Assembly: GCF_002737755.1 (NCBI RefSeq)
Contig: NZ_PEGH01000003.1
Location: 1 to 64,000 of the forward strand
DNA: 64,000 nt
Origin: Caulobacter sp. BP25
GTDB lineage: Bacteria; Pseudomonadota; Alphaproteobacteria; Caulobacterales; Caulobacteraceae
Direction: 5' to 3'
Shown here: piece by piece, positions 60,122-64,000 of the stretch
Layout of the letters: each line of letters starts with the position of its first letter
Numbering within the stretch: position 1 is the first letter of the stretch
Notes under the pieces: model-generated
What the model saw: the letters and a program-made list of their open reading frames with translations, nothing else
Databases searched by the model: none
Told to the model about the DNA's origin: nothing
Position numbers and translations under genes: made by a program

Positions 60122-61035
60122 GCCAGTCCTCCACACGCCAGAAGCAGCCAGAGCATCGTACAGGCAAGGAGGTAGATGCGCAGTGCGCGGGACAGATCCT
60201 CGGTCCGGACCTCTCGTCCGCTGCCGAACACGGGACGATCGGACCGCTCGCCGTCATACCAGGCCGCCCCGCCGAGACGCACGCCCAGGGCGCCGGCCAT
60301 CGCCGCCTCGGGCCAGCCGGCGTTGGGCGAGGCGTGCTTGGGGGCGTCCTGGAACATCACCGACCAGCCGCCGCGTCCAACCAGCGCGATCAGCGCTCCG
60401 GCCAGCCGCGCGGGCGCCAGATTCAGAAGATCGTCGAACCGCGCCGAGGCCCAGCCGAACGCGCGCCAGCGCGGCTCGCGGTGGCCGATCAGACTGTCGG
60501 CCGTGTTGACCGCTTTGTAGATAAAGAGCCCGGGCAAGCCGGCGACCACGAACCAGAAGATCGGCGCGACCACGCCGTCGTTGAAGCTCTCGGCCAGGCT
60601 CTCGATCGCTGCGGCGGCCACTTCACCAGCGTCCAGGCGCTGCACGTCACGCCCAACGATCAGGCCGACCGCCTCGCGGGCCGCCGCCAAGTCTCCCGCC
60701 CGCAAAGGCTCAAGGACAGCAGCGACATGCTGATAGAGACTGCGCTGCGCGAGGCCCAAGGTCCCGACGACCGCGACGACATAGGGACCTCCAAGCTTGG
60801 CGAGCAACCAGCCGACCGACCCGCTGACCACAACGATAGTCGCAAGGACTCCCACGCCGGTCATCCGCCGCGCGTCTTCCCTCCAGGTGGGACGATTGAG
60901 CGCGACTTCCAGTCGCGAGATCAGGTTTCCAATCCAGACCACGGGATGCGGAACGCGGCGGTGCAGCGCGTCCGGATAGCCAACCAAGGCTTCCAAAGCA
61001 GCGGCGGCGAGCACGATCCAGGGGCTAGTCCACAC
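60109..61035 (-). CDS. cobD: Adenosylcobinamide-phosphate synthase (CbiB/CobD)
   Basis: A 308-residue membrane protein that attaches aminopropanol (phosphate) to cobyric acid. Motifs: [21 protein letters not shown] near the start, [44 protein letters not shown] and [18 protein letters not shown]. It overlaps both neighbours (cobQ and the ABC ATPase). Confidence 0.95.
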   Translation of the reverse strand: MWTSPWIVLAAAALEALVGYPDALHRRVPHPVVWIGNLISRLEVALNRPTWREDARRMTGVGVLATIVVVSGSVGWLLAKLGGPYVVAVVGTLGLAQRSLYQHVAAVLEPLRAGDLAAAREAVGLIVGRDVQRLDAGEVAAAAIESLAESFNDGVVAPIFWFVVAGLPGLFIYKAVNTADSLIGHREPRWRAFGWASARFDDLLNLAPARLAGALIALVGRGGWSVMFQDAPKHASPNAGWPEAAMAGALGVRLGGAAWYDGERSDRPVFGSGREVRTEDLSRALRIYLLACTMLWLLLACGGLAWPR

Positions 61036-61804
61036 GACGCAGGATCTCGATCAGCGGACCGGCCGCACCCTTATGGGTGCGGGTCCGCACGCCATAGGCC
61101 ATCGCCAGGGCCTGGGGCGTGAGGGCTTGGCCAGGAGGGCCGTCGGCGACCAGGCAACCACGATCCAGAAGCAACACCCGATCGGCGAAGCGCGCGGCCA
61201 AGGTAAGGTCATGCAGCGTGACAATGACCCCCTTGCCCTGGTCATGCGCCAGCTGGCGAAACAGGCCAACCGTGTCCAGAGCGTGCCCGGGATCAAGGCC
61301 GGTCAGAGGCTCGTCGGCGAGCAGCCAGTCGGTCTGGCCGGCCAGGGCCCGCGCGATCAGGGCCCTCGCCCGCTCCCCGCCCGACAGGCGCGTGATCGGC
61401 CGTGCGGCGAAGTCGCCAAGGCCCGTCGTCGCGATCGCCAGGTCGACGGCGGCGGCGTCCTCCGTGCTGGGGCCGAACGCGCCCAGATGCGGTGTGCGGC
61501 CCAGCCCGACGAAGGTCCGCACATCGACGTCCCAGGCGATCTCCGGTGTCTGGGCCAGGAAGGCCATCGCGCGCGCGCGGCTCCGCGCTGGGATGGCCGC
61601 CACGATCTCTCCGTCCAGGAAGACCTTACCCGCATCCGGCCGCCTCAGGCCCGCCAGGCACGACAGCAGGCTGGACTTGCCCGCACCGTTGGGACCGACG
61701 ATCGCCACCAGCTCACCCTTGCGGAAACCTGTCGTGACGCGGTCGAGAACCAGACGGCCGCCCAGGCTAAGCCCAACCGTTTCGGCAAGCAGTCCCTCGC
61801 TCAC
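61025..61804 (-). CDS. btuD: Corrinoid/iron-type ABC transporter ATP-binding protein
   Basis: A 259-residue ATPase of the FecE/BtuD family: Walker A GPNGAGKSS, signature LSGGERARALIARAL, Walker B WLLADEPLTGLD and H loop VTLHDLTLA. The start is GTG at 61804, inside the permease stop (GTGA). An in-frame extension runs up to 62818 but is antisense-like within the permease. Its place in a cob operon supports corrinoid import. Confidence 0.88.
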   Translation of the reverse strand: MSEGLLAETVGLSLGGRLVLDRVTTGFRKGELVAIVGPNGAGKSSLLSCLAGLRRPDAGKVFLDGEIVAAIPARSRARAMAFLAQTPEIAWDVDVRTFVGLGRTPHLGAFGPSTEDAAAVDLAIATTGLGDFAARPITRLSGGERARALIARALAGQTDWLLADEPLTGLDPGHALDTVGLFRQLAHDQGKGVIVTLHDLTLAARFADRVLLLDRGCLVADGPPGQALTPQALAMAYGVRTRTHKGAAGPLIEILRRVD

Positions 61805-62787
61805 GCCAGCCTCCTGCGCATCGCCATCAGCATCCAGAGGAAGAACGGCCCGCCCAGGGCGGCCATGGCGACGCCCAGCTTGACCTCCTCGGCGGCCGGC
61901 GTCAGGCGGACCAGGATGTCTGCGCCCAGCGTCAGCGCCGCGCCGCCCAGCAGCGAGGGCCACAGCAATGCGCCGGGCCTCGAACCAACCCAGGGCCGCA
62001 GAAGATGCGGGACGATCAACCCCACAAAGCCGATGACCCCCGTCACCGCCACGCTGGAGCCCACCGCCAGAGACACGCCGATCGCCAGCGAGAGCCGCGT
62101 CCGCGTCAGGCCAACGCCCAGCGACCGCGCGCCCTGCTCGCCCAGGGTCAGAGCGTCCAGCGCGCGCCCTTGCGTCAGCAGCACCAGGCTGCCCAGGATC
62201 ACGCCCGGGGCGGCGATGCGCACCTCCTCGACGCTGCGGTCGGCCAGCGATCCCATCAGCCAGCTGACGATCTCGTCCACCGCCCAAGGGTTCGGGGCCA
62301 GGTTCAGCGCCAGGGAGATGCCGGCGGTGCAGACGGTCTGGATGATGAAGCCCGCCAGGATGAAGGTGACGATGCTGGAGGTCACGCCCGCCAGCGCCAG
62401 CAGGGCGACCATGCCAAGGCCCGCGCCCACCATGGCGGTCGCGGGCAGGATCCAGCCTGTCTCGCTCGCCGCGCCGAGATAGAGAGTCAGAACCGCGCCC
62501 AGCGCCGCCGCGGAAGAGACCCCCAGCGCGCCCGGATCGGCCAGCGGATTGCGGGTGTAGCCCTGCAACGCCGCGCCGCTCAGCCCCAGCGCGCCGCCGA
62601 CCAGCAAGGCAAGAATGGTGCGAGGCAGCCGCAATCCGAAGATGATCGCCCCGCGCGGATCGGCGCCGCCCGAAACCCAGGCGCTCCAGGGCGTCCAGAC
62701 CCGTCCGGCGCACAGGCTGAGCGCGAACAACAAGATCAGCGACGCCGCCAGGACGCCGCAGACGAACCAAGGCGATCGCGCGTTCAC
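61801..62787 (-). CDS. btuC: Corrinoid-type ABC transporter permease
   Basis: A 328-residue FecCD/BtuC permease with about nine or ten helices. Family motifs: LRLPRTILALLVGGALGLSGAALQGYTRNPLADPGALGVSSAAALGA near the N-terminal third, and VGLIVPHLLRPWVG in the last third. The start is GTG at 62787, overlapping the binding-protein stop (GTGA). Confidence 0.92.
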   Translation of the reverse strand: MNARSPWFVCGVLAASLILLFALSLCAGRVWTPWSAWVSGGADPRGAIIFGLRLPRTILALLVGGALGLSGAALQGYTRNPLADPGALGVSSAAALGAVLTLYLGAASETGWILPATAMVGAGLGMVALLALAGVTSSIVTFILAGFIIQTVCTAGISLALNLAPNPWAVDEIVSWLMGSLADRSVEEVRIAAPGVILGSLVLLTQGRALDALTLGEQGARSLGVGLTRTRLSLAIGVSLAVGSSVAVTGVIGFVGLIVPHLLRPWVGSRPGALLWPSLLGGAALTLGADILVRLTPAAEEVKLGVAMAALGGPFFLWMLMAMRRRLA

Positions 62788-63629
62788 GCCATATCTCCCA
62801 GGATTTCGCCGCGCGCACGGGCCATGGCCTGCGCGGTCTGGATCAGCACCGGCCCGCCGCAATAGAGCAGGCGCTCGGGGAAGCGGGCCTGCTTCATCCG
62901 TCCTTTGAGCGCCCCCAGCGCCGGATGGGTCATGACCCGGTCAGCCCAGCTGCGACCGCCTGGCGCGGGTTCGCCGACCAACAGCACTTCCGGCGGATCG
63001 GCCAGCAGTAGCTCGAGCGGGACATTGCCCCAGGATTTGAGGCCATAGCGCCGGGCGGCGTTGTCGAATCCGGCCAGAGTCATCATCTCGTCGACCAAGG
63101 TGTGAGGTCCCGCCGCGAAGCCATTGGGTTGATAGATCAAAGCGCTCAGCCGTCGGGCGCCGGGGTGAACCGTCGCTGCGGCCAAGGCGGCCCGGATGCG
63201 GGCCACCAGTCGCTCGCCGCGCTCCGGATGGCCGATCAGGCCGGCGACGCGCTGGACTTGGGCCAGGCCCTCCTCGACCGTCTTGGGGACGGTGAAGCGC
63301 TCGACCGGCACATGCAGACGCTTGAGCGCATTGCGGGTCGCCAGCGCCGAGTGCTGGCTTGCCAGGACCAGATCCGGCTGCAGCGCGATGATTTCCTCCG
63401 CGCTCTCCCAGGTGAACGGCAAGGTGCGCGCCTGCGCCGCCACGGTCGAGCCCTGCTCCTCCCGCGCATAGTGGCTAAGGGCGGCGATCTGCGAGCGGTC
63501 CGCCAGATGCACCAGCATGGCGTCCAGGCACGCGTTCAATGAGGCTATCCGCCGAGGCGCCGCGACGGCGGGCGTGGCCGCGCCTAAGGCCAGGACGCCA
63601 CCGACTATGGCGCGACGGCTAGGCTGCAT
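62784..63629 (-). CDS. btuF: ABC transporter substrate-binding protein (BtuF-like)
   Basis: A 281-residue periplasmic binding protein of the cluster-8 (BtuF/FhuD) fold. The N-terminus has a twin-arginine-like signal (SRRAIVGGVLALGAATPAVA); then RIASLNACLDAMLVHLADRSQIAALSHY and the long central helix around RNALKRLHVPVERFTVPKTVEEGL. It delivers corrinoid (inferred) to BtuCD. It overlaps the cobC end by 11 bases. Confidence 0.85.
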   Translation of the reverse strand: MQPSRRAIVGGVLALGAATPAVAAPRRIASLNACLDAMLVHLADRSQIAALSHYAREEQGSTVAAQARTLPFTWESAEEIIALQPDLVLASQHSALATRNALKRLHVPVERFTVPKTVEEGLAQVQRVAGLIGHPERGERLVARIRAALAAATVHPGARRLSALIYQPNGFAAGPHTLVDEMMTLAGFDNAARRYGLKSWGNVPLELLLADPPEVLLVGEPAPGGRSWADRVMTHPALGALKGRMKQARFPERLLYCGGPVLIQTAQAMARARGEILGDMA

Positions 63630-64000
63630 GGCGCACCGCCTGCAGCGCCTCACGCAAACGATCGAGGTTATGGCGCGAGGGGATGCCGAACCGCAGTCGC
63701 GTCGGATGCTCCGCGAACGGCCGGGTCAGCACGCCTTGCCGGCAGAGGCCGACGAACAATCGGTGCGCGTCCGGAACCTCGACCCAGCGGAAGAGATCAC
63801 AGCCGCCCACGACGGCGAGGCCCGCCGCGCTCAGCACGGCGTCGACGTTGCGGGACTGGGCCGCAAGGCAGGCCGTAGTGGTCGTACGCCAAGCCTCGTC
63901 AGCGTAGGCGCCCAGGCCCAGAGCCAAGGCGTCGGCGCAGACCGGCCAGTCGCCGAGCGCCGCGCGAAGTTTCGCCCCCAATCGCTTGTCGCAGATGACG
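63619..64000 (-). CDS. cobC: Threonine-phosphate decarboxylase CobC-type (partial)
   Basis: The C-terminal 127 residues or so of a PLP-dependent aminotransferase-fold enzyme of cobalamin synthesis that makes the aminopropanol arm; the rest lies beyond base 64000. Visible: KLRAALGDWPVCADALALGLGAYADEAW and the C-terminal domain (RWVEVPDAHRLFVGLCRQGVLTRPF; LRFGIPSRHNLDRLREAL). The PLP Lys is not in the window. The gene starts the visible part of the cob operon. Confidence 0.88.
   Translation of the reverse strand, partial: VICDKRLGAKLRAALGDWPVCADALALGLGAYADEAWRTTTTACLAAQSRNVDAVLSAAGLAVVGGCDLFRWVEVPDAHRLFVGLCRQGVLTRPFAEHPTRLRFGIPSRHNLDRLREALQAVRHAA

Noticed and set aside
61804..62818. In-frame N-terminal extension of the BtuD-like ATPase
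   Set aside because: It is an alternative frame of the BtuC permease; the GTG at 61804 overlapping the permease stop gives a normal ATPase.
63619..64000. Cobalamin riboswitch upstream of the cob operon
   Set aside because: The operon's start lies outside the window, and no riboswitch-like core was seen between the visible genes, which overlap.

Overview
The window is GC-rich alphaproteobacterial chromosome, most likely from Caulobacteraceae (a Caulobacter-type genome). This rests on the very high GC, large TonB-dependent receptors, the mix of TonB receptor, tryptophan-halogenase-like flavoproteins and a LacI regulator, and an alphaproteobacterial-type kdp, nas and cob gene content. No rRNA, tRNA or CRISPR array was found.

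Layout. 1-5416: a tripartite RND efflux pump (permease and adaptor on the minus strand, outer-membrane factor on the plus strand) around a TetR repressor, with two matching GTGAC-N14-GTCAC operators. The permease reading frame is damaged. 5616-6422: a lone SDR oxidoreductase. 6594-11315: DctBD two-component system divergent from the C4-dicarboxylate carrier DctA; the DctD-like regulator has lost the GAFTGA motif. 11489-16204: a small membrane protein, then a compact operon of secreted DUF4331 and DUF4198 proteins, a 50-residue Cys-rich protein, a Tat-exported alpha/beta hydrolase without its usual catalytic His, and an AraC regulator. 16332-24319: kdpFABC-kdpDE potassium uptake (minus strand) with an extra 27-residue membrane microprotein before kdpF. 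24443-25019: remnants of a PepSY/DUF3325 module cut off next to repeats.

25300-39805 is a complete nitrate assimilation operon. A leader RNA with two AACG-hexaloop hairpins runs into an intrinsic terminator (an ANTAR-type antitermination leader). It is followed by a porin, the NrtABD nitrate ABC transporter, the NasT/NasS antiterminator and sensor pair, an MFS nitrate carrier, NirBD nitrite reductase, the NasA nitrate reductase and a SUMT that makes the siroheme precursor for NirB. 39920-44442: a siderophore uptake locus (AraC regulator, Fur-like box, TonB receptor, PepSY membrane protein, small membrane protein).

44681-56126: a 1075-residue TonB receptor divergent from four tandem tryptophan-halogenase-like genes, followed by LacI and GntR regulators. 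One halogenase paralogue has lost the recognisable catalytic motifs but remains embedded in the operon; another is split by a one-base deletion in a G run. 56360-64000: a minus-strand cobalamin operon (cobC, BtuFCD-type ABC transporter, cbiB/cobD, cobQ, cobT, cobS) ending in a Cys-based phosphatase-like gene. Nearly all its genes overlap by a few bases.

Several reading-frame breaks look like short or homopolymer indels (about 30-45, 1174, about 24818, about 39562, 53277). Base-call quality should therefore be considered before calling them true pseudogenes.
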